From Myroides odoratus DSM 2801 (GTDB lineage: Bacteria; Bacteroidota; Bacteroidia; Flavobacteriales; Flavobacteriaceae), in NCBI RefSeq assembly GCF_000243275.1, contig NZ_CM001437.1:3526642-3590641 (forward strand): 64,000 nucleotides of DNA. Reading direction: 5' to 3'. This document shows, piece after piece, positions 43,501 to 51,977 of this stretch (the first letter of the stretch is position 1; every line of letters starts with the position of its first letter). Made by a program: the position numbers and the translations under genes. The notes beneath the pieces were generated by a model, which did no database searches, was not told where the DNA came from, and worked only from the letters and a program-made list of their open reading frames with translations.

Positions 43501-45165
43501 CTTACATTTAGTATTGCAGGAGAGGTAGAAAATGGCTTGTATGAACCGTTGGATCGATGTGCATGGAGTTTTGAAGAAGAATTACCTTTCGCAAGTGAAG
43601 GTTTAAATGCTCCTTTTAGAAATGCTATATTTGGAGTGATGCAGGATTTGTTTCCAGATACTTCACCTGATGATTATTCGGTAAATTATCAAATTATTGG
43701 TTCTTATCCATGTAGAGCCTTAGTTTTTAATGTATATCATTTAGGATTATTTAATGTTCCATATGATCAGAATGATATTGAAGGAAGTACACAGACATCA
43801 CAAATTGTGTTGTATGAAATAACAAATATTGTTGAGATTTATGTTAAAAATAGACCAGTTTTACCAGCGGCGGATTTTAGACATAATGATGCAAATGGAA
43901 TTTTAGGGATGCAAAATGCAGATGGTACTTTAGCGCATGTTCCTCCAGGAAGAAATACAGGGGATTGGACAGCACAAAATGAAGCATGGCGCTTTACGCC
44001 AAACGGAGAATCCATTGCTAGTTTTGAGTGGTTGAAAGACGGAGAGGTACTTACTACAGATACAGATATTACCGTAACGATTGAAGAGTCTACAACGTAT
44101 ACCGGAAGAATTAAGTATGAACACTGTAATGGTGAAGAGATGGTCATCGAAAAAAGCTTTAAGTTTTTGAAAGAACCAATGATTCTAGGAACACCAAAAA
44201 CAGTATTTGATTGTGCGAAAAAACCAGGTAGTACGTATACGTATAATTTGGATGAAAATATTCCAAATGTACTGCAGCAGTTAAATGTAGATGACTTTAC
44301 AATTGAATATTATGCCACAGAAGCAGAGGCTGAAAATGGAGAAAATCAGTTGGAAACGCTACATACAACTACGGATCCATTGGCAGAAACCATCTTTATG
44401 AAGGTTACCAACAACATTACGGAATGTTCTAAAACAATAAGTTTTAAATTGGGCATTAATACTCAGTTAGGAGCAACGAAAGTAAAAGATATTTTCGTTT
44501 GTAAAGAGATAATACTCCCAGCATTAGCCGAAGGAGAAGCGTATTATACAGCACCGTATGGAGCGGGTACCCGATACAATGCAGGGGATCGATACGATGT
44601 GGTAGGAATCAACACTCTTTATGTCTATCACGAAGACGAGAAACAATGTTATGGGGAATCGAATTTTAAAATAGAGATTTTACCAGAGGTGTTTGCTCCG
44701 GTATTGGAAAGTAAGGTGCTTACATGTGAGGTGTTTACTCTACCAGAACTTCCTGCGGATAGCAAATATTACACCGGAGAAGGAGAAACTGGAATAGAGC
44801 TTTTTGAAGGTTATGAGGTCATTGTACCGATGACTATTTATATTGTAACACGAAACGGAAATAAAACGGTGTACTGTTATGATGAGAGTAGCTTTACCAT
44901 TGATTTTGAAGATTGTCCTTTACCTAAAGGCTTCTCACCAAATGGAGATGGAATCAATGATTCCTTTGATTTAACGGAGTATGGCGTAGCCAAAATACAA
45001 GTGTTTAATCGAAATGGAGTAGAGGTATATAGCCATGGTTTAGGATATAAAAATGAATGGATGGGACAAGATAAATCAGGAAATAAATTACCTTCTGGTA
45101 CGTACTATTACGTGATTGTATCCCATGGTAAATTAAAAACAGGCTGGGTACAGTTGAATTATTAA
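40555..45165 (+). CDS. Giant T9SS-sorted adhesin, 1536 aa
   Basis: An N-terminal signal-anchor (KGVLLALLVIPAFVLAS) is followed by three rounds of a cleaved-adhesin-like jelly roll plus a fibronectin III module. The jelly rolls show DDWLISPKIQLNGNQRLRYF near residues 125-144 and two further copies near 330-500 and 610-780; the FnIII modules show WEVAVQVAG and YEFLLRTNPL. A nidogen-like domain follows (about 930-1140, GFDFCFYGNSYNKVLISTNG), then Ig-like segments. The gliding-motility-associated C-terminal domain ends it: FSPNGDGINDSFDL ... SGNKLPSGTYYYVI ... GWVQLNY, the type B T9SS sorting signal. It is expected on the cell surface or released, acting in adhesion or gliding. A close paralog lies downstream. 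Confidence 0.93.
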   Translation: MAKRKQLLKGVLLALLVIPAFVLASPKIKVWMEDRGMHWFETSGILNVLGGNDETILLFDDPTTCTVITTLPFVETFASDSPTKECWTVLDENEDEATWDLDYDSNPYVGDAVAVLYTDYNDGDNDDWLISPKIQLNGNQRLRYFYRVQSQGEPNDFRVMLSTSGTAPANFTRELVPLNQYSNIEYREEIVYLADENGALYTGDVHIAWHVPPGGLDGWRLYIDNVIVEDIPACPTPSGIAVSNRTVDSAQINWTAGYQEEEWEVAVQVAGMGEPTSGVEVQAATYNATQLISNTVYEVYVRAKCTDNEFSDWVGPVNFSTQMVPAALPFIDDFEGTNNFIFLGNKVNKWVVGTAVNNGGTHAMYISDDEGVSHHYETEDEDWESTVAHAYKDFTIDADVNELQLTFDWLCMGDSEFWPSDYFKVWVVPTDYVLVANEEIDEDEDGVVQIGQSNYYWNNTFRNELIFFDGTPYAGSTMRLVFEWENDAFGGTQPPAAIDNVNLSKVLCSRPQDLTVNAVTRTSFTVGWTPATGIDNYEFLLRTNPLPLALDTDVATHSATGNTYTFANLTTGSFYYVWMRTACDATTKSKWIGPIAVNIPNMTAQALPYNESFEEDVYFQTTQNDFHQWVAGNAVSAYGTRSLYVTNNSGVRNTYNVNEETVIHAFKDFIIPANTQQLDISFVWRAMGDFDVRWDDEPSDFMKVWMVPASFTPTADAPITPAANRIEVDPTALFVNANQFRVQRNVVDVTAFAGQNMRLVFEWIQNSYSGTQPPAAVDNIVVKPYTCQDVTDLNALLIENTNNFEITWTPGPGQTKWEVFIIENGEPYPTESDTGIIVEGDPSYIVEDVPEETFYKVFVRPICSDTEKGWWTGPKDYSIFHPPGCAGITLDDIELNISADGEYIICSDDPYTLDLKANYYDIKATTDYVVESIDYAPPFPFFGGDAVDLTEDDEWSDIIDLGFDFCFYGNSYNKVLISTNGALTFSIAGEVENGLYEPLDRCAWSFEEELPFASEGLNAPFRNAIFGVMQDLFPDTSPDDYSVNYQIIGSYPCRALVFNVYHLGLFNVPYDQNDIEGSTQTSQIVLYEITNIVEIYVKNRPVLPAADFRHNDANGILGMQNADGTLAHVPPGRNTGDWTAQNEAWRFTPNGESIASFEWLKDGEVLTTDTDITVTIEESTTYTGRIKYEHCNGEEMVIEKSFKFLKEPMILGTPKTVFDCAKKPGSTYTYNLDENIPNVLQQLNVDDFTIEYYATEAEAENGENQLETLHTTTDPLAETIFMKVTNNITECSKTISFKLGINTQLGATKVKDIFVCKEIILPALAEGEAYYTAPYGAGTRYNAGDRYDVVGINTLYVYHEDEKQCYGESNFKIEILPEVFAPVLESKVLTCEVFTLPELPADSKYYTGEGETGIELFEGYEVIVPMTIYIVTRNGNKTVYCYDESSFTIDFEDCPLPKGFSPNGDGINDSFDLTEYGVAKIQVFNRNGVEVYSHGLGYKNEWMGQDKSGNKLPSGTYYYVIVSHGKLKTGWVQLNY

Positions 45166-45212
45166 GGAGTTAAGAGTTAAGAGTTGACGGTTAACTGTTG
45201 ACAACAGATATG
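45166..45212 (+). repeat. Dispersed GTTAAC-rich 3' element
   Basis: The GAGTTAAGAGTTGACGGTTA stretch and its continuation to ACAACAGATATGC directly follow the adhesin stop. Related copies occur at 50702-50736, 60651-60692 and within 38665-38727. Confidence 0.6.
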
Positions 45213-45220
45213 CTAAAATG

Positions 45221-45259
45221 AAAAAGCCAATCCTTGAAATAGGATTGGCTTTTTTTTTT
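45221..45259 (+). terminator. Intrinsic terminator of adhesin gene
   Basis: Stem AAAAAGCCAATCCT with AGGATTGGCTTTTT and a T-run. The stem is the same as the one after the second adhesin (50745-50780). Confidence 0.85.
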
Positions 45260-45263
45260 GTAT

Positions 45264-45362
45264 CTACTGCCATTTACGCCAAAATTTACGTAAAGGATGT
45301 TCTTCAGTAAATCCTATTTGTTTCTTCTCGTTTTTTAAAGGGAAAAAGGTGTTAAATATTTT
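45264..45362 (-). pseudogene. Possible 3' gene remnant, 32 codons
   Basis: Minus-strand open stretch ending with TAG at 45264. It encodes a tail with FPLKNEKKQIGFTEEHPLRK and FWRKWQ, has no start codon, and is closed upstream by TAG at 45363. It sits between the two adhesin paralogs and could be what remains of a gene displaced by the duplication. Weak evidence. Confidence 0.25.
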
Positions 45363-45531
45363 CTATCAAATCAAGTTTATCTGACTTTATTGGGTTTTTT
45401 ATTTCATAATTGCTTGCTTTCATCTCTTGTGTTAAGTGAATTGTTTATTTATGTTAATTTGGTATGTTTTTAATAGGTTTTAATTTTTGCTATTTTAGTA
45501 TTTTTAATAGTATTAATTAAATAAAAGTTTT

Positions 45532-48500
45532 ATGATAGGTAATAAAACGTGGCTGAAGATAATTGTCATGGGATTGGTAGTTATTCCTTCTTTGGCAATT
45601 TCTGCTACAGGGATGGACTTTTGGATGGATAAAATCGAGGGTATTTGGTTAACAAAATCAAATCAAACAACAGACCAAATAGATAGAGATAATTTGAATC
45701 CAGAGATTATTTTTGAAGATTCTTTTGCTAATAATGCTGCGGGATGGGTATTTAGTCATTCTTCTATCAATAATTGGCTTGCTGGATTTCCGTCTCAATA
45801 TTTAGAGGAGGGCGATTCAAATACAGGACTGTATATTAGTTCAAATGGACGGGACTTTACCTATTCTAATTCAGTTTCGGGTATTTCGCATGCCTATAAA
45901 ACTTTTCAAATACCTGAGGGTGTAGATAAAATTAATATTTCTTTTGATTGGATAGCAGGCGGATATGCCATATTTGATGCAACTACATCAAGTTTTATTC
46001 AAAAGGATTATATGAAAGTATGGTTAGTTCCTGCAGCTTATACGCCCAGAGCAGATCAAGCTATTACAGTAGAAAATAGTCAAGGCATACACATTGGAAA
46101 TCAATATTACAGTCAAAATGAATGGATTCTACGAAGAGAAGCAATTCATGTAGAACTTGGTGCTTTAGCTGATCAAGAAGTAAAAATAGTTTTTGAATGG
46201 GTAACTCATGGAGAAGGGAATGGAAGGGTTCCAGTGGCTGTTAGGCAATTAGTGATTCACGATATTACTTGCAGAGCAGTGGAGCAGTTTCCTTTTTTAG
46301 AAAATTTTTCTGCTCAGTCGACTACACGAGATTGCTGGACCATTTTAGATGCAAATGAAGATGATTTCACTTGGAAGTACAAAGATGTAGAAGTTTATGA
46401 CCCGAATACTCAAACGTATGTTCAATTTACTGTCGCATCTATAGAAACAGATGGAAGAAATGGTGCAAATGATGATTGGTTGATTTCGCCTACTTTCCGT
46501 CTTTCTGGAAATCAACGGTTACGCTATTCTTATCGTGTACACTCATCTTTACATCCCAATGACTTTCGTGTAGTATTTTCGACTTCTGGAAGAGATATGG
46601 CGAACTTTACCAATACATTAGTACCTTTAACAACATACAATAATGAAACTTATCAGGAAGAAATCCTGGAGTTAAGAGGAGAGAATGGAGCGATGTTTAC
46701 TGGGGATATTACCTTTGCTTGGCATGTACCATCAGGGGGATCAGAGGGATGGGAATTGATGATTCGAGATGTTGTAGTAGAAGATATCCCCCTGTGTTCA
46801 TTACCTGAGGAAATTGCCGTTACGACGACGCAGATGGATACAGCTGAGGTACATTGGACTACTGAAATGGATATTCATGAAGCAGAAGTAGCAGTTCAAC
46901 TTGCCAATAGTGGAATTCCGACGCAAGGAGAACGGGTAACTCATGCAGATTATACAGCAAATGGATTAATCCCTAATACAGCGTATGAAGTGTATATTCG
47001 TTCCATTTGCATGGAAAATGGAGTGGAAATATATTCAGAATGGGTGGGGCCTGTATTGTTTCGTACGCCTTTAGAACCCGTCGATTTACCTTATGTAGAA
47101 GACTTTGAAGATAACCCTATTTGGGGAGTGAGTAATGATACCACGAATCAATGGGTAATAGGATCAGCCGTACATAACGGAGGTACAAAGGCATTGTATA
47201 TTTCAAACAATCAGGGAGAAGATAATCAATATAGTATAGATCTAGCTCAAGTTTCTCATTATTATAAAGACATCATGATTCCTTCTACTGCTATTGATTT
47301 AGAAGTAGTATTGGATTGGCGAAATGTAGGGGAACGAGGAAGTGATGATTTTAGAATTTGGTTGGTTCCTATTGCTTTTACACCTGAAGCAGGTCAAAGA
47401 ATTACAGTAAGCAACAGCAGGGGAATTCAATTAGATCGCAATCAGTTTTACGATCAAGAAGCGTTTTCGACTGTGGTAATAGAACGGGAGGTTACTCGAT
47501 ATGCAGGACAAACCATGCGCCTTATCTTAGAATGGAAAAATAATGGAGGCGATGGAAATCAACCACCTGCAGCTATTGATAACCTAAAACTACAAGTAAC
47601 GCATTGTGTAAAACCAACGCGAGTAACCGTCAATCAAATTACTCAAAATACAGCAGAGATTGCCTGGAGAAATGCAACGGATGTTGAACAATATGATATT
47701 TATGTTACTTCAAATGCCCTAGAACCAAATGAAGAAACGGTTCCTACTTACGCGGGGGTAACTAATCCATATACGGTACAAAATTTGCTCCCAAATACTC
47801 GTTACTATGTATGGGTACGATCTGCTTGTAGTGCAACAAATAAAAGCTTGTGGATCGGAGGGCAAAATTTTATAACGCAACAAATTCCTGCAATATTGCC
47901 TTTTGAAGATCAATTTGAAAACGAATTTTCATGGAGTACAACCATTGAGGCAGCGAATACTTGGGAGGTAGGAACGGCTGTCCATAATGGTGGTACACGG
48001 GCCTTGTATATCTCTGATGATGAGGGAGTAAGTTATCATTCCAATACAAGTGAATCCGCTGTAGCGCACGTTTATCGTGATATTGTGATTCCAGAAGGTA
48101 TAGAAGAGTTAACAATCACCTATGACTGGCTTGTGGAAGGAATGGTTATGCAGCAGATACCAATTGATTATTTTAGATTGATTAAGACCACATTGGATGT
48201 TATACCAACAAGCGATGAGGAAATTGATACGGATTTTGACGGGCAAGTGATAGGAAGACCGTATTATACTCATTCAGAAGGATGGCAAACAGAAGTAGTT
48301 ACGGTAGATGTTTCTGCCAATCAAGGAGAAACTATTCGTTTGATTTTTGAATGGATAAATTATGTAACTGATGGCGATCAACTTCCTGCAGCAATTGATA
48401 ACTTTTCTGTTAAAGCATCCAGTTGTCAGAGTCCTACTAAGGCGAAAGCTGAAATTGTCAGATTTACGAATAATATACGACTTTCTTGGGTGCCTCAAGG

Positions 48501-50703
48501 CAATGAAACCCAATGGGAAGTTTATATAGCTTATCACGGATCTACGCCACCTACTGCCACTACAGGAGGGATAATTGTAGAAGAAACACCCACCTATTTG
48601 ATAGAAAATGTGGAAGAGGGACAGTACTTTGTTTATTATGTACGGGCTATTTGTAGGGATGAAAATGGAGAAAATAAAACGGCTTGGGTAGGTCCTATTT
48701 CTTTTTCGTATTTTATTCCGCCTGTTTGCGCAGATTTGGATGGTGGAGTAGATGGAATGCCCAATGCAGAAGATGATAGGTATATTATCTGTGAGGATGG
48801 AATCGTCAAGAAAACGTTACGCGCTCAGTATTACGATATTAAAAAAACCAATGATTATCTAGTTGAATCGATTGAATACAATTCCCCATTCCCTTTTATT
48901 GGCGGTGATATGGTAACATTAAGAGAAGATGATCAATGGTCTGAAGTGATTGATTTAGGTTTCGATTTTTGTTTTTATGGAATCAGTTATAATAAGGTTC
49001 TAATCTCAACAAATGGGACAATTACTTTTAGTATTCAGGATGAAATAGAAGACGGTCACTATGAACCTGAAGGATGGAGTGAATGGGAATTCAATCAGTC
49101 AATTCCATACCCTAGCGAAGGAGAGGATGCCCCATTTTTAAATGCTGTTTTTGGCGTTATGCAAGATTTAGATCCTCGTTTTTCACCAGAAGATCACTCA
49201 GTAAACTATCAAATTGTTGGAGCATTTCCTTGTAGAGCTTTGGTTTTTAATATTTATCATTTGGGACTGTACGATATGGATTATGATCCAGAGGATATCG
49301 AAGGATCTACACAAACTTCGCAGATTATATTATATGAAGGCACAAATATTATTGAAGTTTACGTAAAAAACAGACCTGTTCTTCCTGACGAACCAGGTCG
49401 TCATAATCAAGGAAATGGAGTAATTGGTATTCAAAATGCTGATGGTACAGTTGCTCATTACCCAGGGATGTATCCCGGGGATACAATTAATAGAAATACA
49501 GGGGATTGGGTTACAACAAACGAAGCTTGGCGATTTACTCCTAAAGGAGATTCATCTGTGGAATTTACATGGTTAAAAGATGGAGTGCCTTTTTCAACGG
49601 ATGAAGTAATTGACGTTGATATTACTTCATCAGTGACTTACACAGCCCGCGCAAGGTATGAAGTTTGTGAGGGCAATGAACTGGTGATTGAACGAGTATT
49701 TAACTTTATAAAAGATGACTTTGATTTAAGTGAATTGACGGATTATCAGGTGTGTGGAAGTGTGAATGATCCAGGCAATAGCGTGGAAATTAATCTTGTT
49801 GATACTACAGAAAAAATTGTAGCACTAATAGGAGAAGCTAATCTTGATAATTATACGATTGAATATTATGAAGATGCTGATTTAACCCAGCCGTTAGGTG
49901 AAATAATTCAGGTACAGCGTACAAAACGAGTCTATGTAAAGCTATTTAATAAAACCACCCAATGTATTAAAACAGGGTCTTTTAATGCAGTTCGTATACA
50001 ACCAATTGTCACGAGTGAGTTTAAAACAATAGAAGCCTGTGAACGTTTAGAACTACCAAGTTTAAAAGAAGGTGAACGCTATTTTACTGAAGAAAATGGA
50101 CAGGGTAGGGAATATGTTGCAGGAGAAATTTATGAGATCATGGGGGCTTCTACACTTTATATTTATAAAAAAGGGGAAGGGGATTGTTTTGGACAAAGTA
50201 AAGTCGATTTTCTTATATATGAACCAATTGTAGCGGATGTAATAGAAAATCAGTTTATACAATGCGGAAGCTTTATTTTACCTGAACGCTCTGAAGGAAA
50301 TACCTATTATACAAAGCCCAATGGTGAAGGAGTTATCTTAGCGGCTGGTACGGAGATTATCCTGCCAATGACCATATATATTTATGCAAAAAATGGATCT
50401 GATCAAGTATATTGTTTCGATGAAAGTAGTTTTGATATAACGTATGAAGATTGCCCTATTCCAAAAGGGTTTTCCCCTAATGGTGATGGAATTAATGATA
50501 CGTTCGATTTAACTCAACATGGAATTAGTAAAATTCAAGTCTTTAATCGTTATGGTATAGAAGTATATGCGCATGGAATGGGGTATACCAATCAGTTTGA
50601 TGGAAAGGATAAATCCGGTAACAAATTACCTGCAGGGACGTATTACTATATTGTCATTTCTCATGGAAAACAACGAACAGGCTGGGTGCAGTTGAATTAT
50701 TAA
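45532..50703 (+). CDS. Giant T9SS-sorted adhesin, paralog, 1723 aa
   Basis: Same plan as the preceding gene with one extra jelly-roll module at the N-terminus (residues about 55-245: GWVFSHSSINNWLAGF, MKVWLVPAAYTP). A second jelly roll holds DDWLISPTFRLSGNQRLRYS, then FnIII modules, two more jelly-roll/FnIII rounds and a nidogen-like domain (GFDFCFYGISYNKVLISTNG). The tail is almost the same (FSPNGDGINDTFDL, RTGWVQLNY), giving T9SS type B sorting. The last 800 residues are clearly the more conserved part of the pair. N-terminal modules differ, so the two proteins may bind different ligands while sharing a secretion route. Both end in the same terminator cassette. Confidence 0.93.
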   Translation: MIGNKTWLKIIVMGLVVIPSLAISATGMDFWMDKIEGIWLTKSNQTTDQIDRDNLNPEIIFEDSFANNAAGWVFSHSSINNWLAGFPSQYLEEGDSNTGLYISSNGRDFTYSNSVSGISHAYKTFQIPEGVDKINISFDWIAGGYAIFDATTSSFIQKDYMKVWLVPAAYTPRADQAITVENSQGIHIGNQYYSQNEWILRREAIHVELGALADQEVKIVFEWVTHGEGNGRVPVAVRQLVIHDITCRAVEQFPFLENFSAQSTTRDCWTILDANEDDFTWKYKDVEVYDPNTQTYVQFTVASIETDGRNGANDDWLISPTFRLSGNQRLRYSYRVHSSLHPNDFRVVFSTSGRDMANFTNTLVPLTTYNNETYQEEILELRGENGAMFTGDITFAWHVPSGGSEGWELMIRDVVVEDIPLCSLPEEIAVTTTQMDTAEVHWTTEMDIHEAEVAVQLANSGIPTQGERVTHADYTANGLIPNTAYEVYIRSICMENGVEIYSEWVGPVLFRTPLEPVDLPYVEDFEDNPIWGVSNDTTNQWVIGSAVHNGGTKALYISNNQGEDNQYSIDLAQVSHYYKDIMIPSTAIDLEVVLDWRNVGERGSDDFRIWLVPIAFTPEAGQRITVSNSRGIQLDRNQFYDQEAFSTVVIEREVTRYAGQTMRLILEWKNNGGDGNQPPAAIDNLKLQVTHCVKPTRVTVNQITQNTAEIAWRNATDVEQYDIYVTSNALEPNEETVPTYAGVTNPYTVQNLLPNTRYYVWVRSACSATNKSLWIGGQNFITQQIPAILPFEDQFENEFSWSTTIEAANTWEVGTAVHNGGTRALYISDDEGVSYHSNTSESAVAHVYRDIVIPEGIEELTITYDWLVEGMVMQQIPIDYFRLIKTTLDVIPTSDEEIDTDFDGQVIGRPYYTHSEGWQTEVVTVDVSANQGETIRLIFEWINYVTDGDQLPAAIDNFSVKASSCQSPTKAKAEIVRFTNNIRLSWVPQGNETQWEVYIAYHGSTPPTATTGGIIVEETPTYLIENVEEGQYFVYYVRAICRDENGENKTAWVGPISFSYFIPPVCADLDGGVDGMPNAEDDRYIICEDGIVKKTLRAQYYDIKKTNDYLVESIEYNSPFPFIGGDMVTLREDDQWSEVIDLGFDFCFYGISYNKVLISTNGTITFSIQDEIEDGHYEPEGWSEWEFNQSIPYPSEGEDAPFLNAVFGVMQDLDPRFSPEDHSVNYQIVGAFPCRALVFNIYHLGLYDMDYDPEDIEGSTQTSQIILYEGTNIIEVYVKNRPVLPDEPGRHNQGNGVIGIQNADGTVAHYPGMYPGDTINRNTGDWVTTNEAWRFTPKGDSSVEFTWLKDGVPFSTDEVIDVDITSSVTYTARARYEVCEGNELVIERVFNFIKDDFDLSELTDYQVCGSVNDPGNSVEINLVDTTEKIVALIGEANLDNYTIEYYEDADLTQPLGEIIQVQRTKRVYVKLFNKTTQCIKTGSFNAVRIQPIVTSEFKTIEACERLELPSLKEGERYFTEENGQGREYVAGEIYEIMGASTLYIYKKGEGDCFGQSKVDFLIYEPIVADVIENQFIQCGSFILPERSEGNTYYTKPNGEGVILAAGTEIILPMTIYIYAKNGSDQVYCFDESSFDITYEDCPIPKGFSPNGDGINDTFDLTQHGISKIQVFNRYGIEVYAHGMGYTNQFDGKDKSGNKLPAGTYYYIVISHGKQRTGWVQLNY

Positions 50704-50736
50704 GGGGGTAAGAGTTAAGAGTTAACAACAGATAAG
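50702..50736 (+). repeat. Dispersed GTTAAC-rich 3' element, copy 2
   Basis: GTAAGAGTTAAGAGTTAACA and ACAGATAAGC follow the second adhesin. This is a shorter version of the element after the first adhesin. Confidence 0.55.
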
Positions 50737-50744
50737 CTAAAATG

Positions 50745-50780
50745 AAAAAGCCAATCCTTGAAAGAGGATTGGCTTTTTTT
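50745..50780 (+). terminator. Intrinsic terminator of second adhesin
   Basis: AAAAAGCCAATCCT stem with AGGATTGGCTTTTT, short loop and a T-run. Confidence 0.85.
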
Positions 50781-50891
50781 GTACGTTGGTTGTTGTTGCG
50801 ACGATGAGGTGTGTAGGGGCCAATGGTAATTGGTCTTATGACATGATTCAATATCGATATCACCGATTACCGATCACCTATAACCAACAAT

Positions 50892-50920
50892 AAAGCCCAT
50901 TCTACAGTGGAATGGGCTTT
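50892..50920. terminator. Intrinsic terminator of esterase gene
   Basis: Perfect 11-bp stem AAAGCCCATTC (50892-50902) with GAATGGGCTTT (50910-50920), 24 bases past the minus-strand esterase stop. Confidence 0.8.
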
Positions 50921-50944
50921 ATTGTAAATATATTCGATTACGAA

Positions 50945-51595
50945 TTAACCAATCAAAAACTGCTTAAAGTCTGCAAAGTTCAACGGATGAACACCATGAC
51001 CTACAGGATACTCTTTGTATTGGTGTTGAACTTGTAAGGCATCCAAAATAGGCGATGTTTTTCTAGCCCATTCAACAGGAATGACCTGATCTACTGTACC
51101 ATGAGACGCAAACAAGCGCAACTGGCTGAAATCGTGTTGTTCAAAACCAGGGGTAATGATATTCGCATTGAAGTAACCACTTAAGGCAACCACTTTATTG
51201 ATTTTCTCTGGATAAGAAAGTGCAATCGCGTAGCTTAAAATAGCCCCTTGACTAAATCCTACCAAGTTTATATTGTCTGCATCAATCGCGTATTTTGCTG
51301 TTAATTCAGCAATGAATTTTACGATTAAATCGCGAGATTCAATGGCTTGTTGATCATCAGAAAACTTATTAGCATCAGCGTCAAAGTGAATCGCATACCA
51401 AGCATAACCATAGGGTGGAACAGGGTAGGGCGCTTGAGCAGATACAATATAATAGTCTTCAGGAAGTTCACTTGCAAATGAAAATAAATCCTCCTCATTG
51501 CTACCATAACCATGAAGCAATAGAATTAAAGGATTCTTATCCTTCTTTACCTTAGGTTCTTGAATCAAGTAATTGATTGATAACGATGTTTCCAT
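50945..51595 (-). CDS. Alpha/beta hydrolase, phospholipase/carboxylesterase type, 216 aa
   Basis: Small esterase of the YpfH/carboxylesterase-2 group. Motifs are the oxyanion-hole segment LILLLHGYGSNEEDLF, the nucleophile elbow NLVGFSQGAILS (Ser), the Asp in SHGTVDQVIPVEWA, and the His in YPVGHGVHP. No signal peptide, so cytoplasmic. It hydrolyses short acyl esters or lysophospholipids; substrate unknown. It starts 2 bases after the small membrane protein gene on the same strand and may be co-transcribed with it. Confidence 0.9.
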   Translation of the reverse strand: METSLSINYLIQEPKVKKDKNPLILLLHGYGSNEEDLFSFASELPEDYYIVSAQAPYPVPPYGYAWYAIHFDADANKFSDDQQAIESRDLIVKFIAELTAKYAIDADNINLVGFSQGAILSYAIALSYPEKINKVVALSGYFNANIITPGFEQHDFSQLRLFASHGTVDQVIPVEWARKTSPILDALQVQHQYKEYPVGHGVHPLNFADFKQFLIG

Positions 51596-51597
51596 AT

Positions 51598-51942
51598 TTA
51601 TGCTGATAATTTGTCAAACCATTTTTGAAAATAACCTCCTATTCCAGGTAGTACACGTACGTCCCCCTGAATAGAGCCTAAAAAGCTATAGAACCACAAG
51701 ACAACAAAACAAAGATAAAAGGGAACTGTTGCAATGAGGGAGTCCACATTGGATACAAAATACCCAAAAACATAAAACATCAAATGCAACCCAAACGTTT
51801 GCTTGATGTAGAATCCAGCGTATTTGTTCTTCGGCTCAATATTCATAAAGATGACAATCATACACCCTAAAATAGTAAGGTGTGAGGCAAGTGCCATATT
51901 CTTTCCGCTTTCAATTTCTTTGGCCGTAAAAGTTTTAATCAT
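51598..51942 (-). CDS. DUF4870-like small membrane protein, 114 aa
   Basis: Three or four hydrophobic segments (ALASHLTILGCMIVIFMNIE, FGLHLMFYVFGYFV, ATVPFYLCFVVLWFYSFLG). An amphipathic GDVRVLPGIGGYFQKWFD tail is the usual end of DUF4870/Tic20-like small membrane proteins. Function unknown. Located between pyrC-like and esterase genes, same strand, 2-base and 35-base gaps. Confidence 0.78.
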   Translation of the reverse strand: MIKTFTAKEIESGKNMALASHLTILGCMIVIFMNIEPKNKYAGFYIKQTFGLHLMFYVFGYFVSNVDSLIATVPFYLCFVVLWFYSFLGSIQGDVRVLPGIGGYFQKWFDKLSA

Positions 51943-51977
51943 AATACTTGAATAATATAAGTTGTTTTTTAGTCAAA

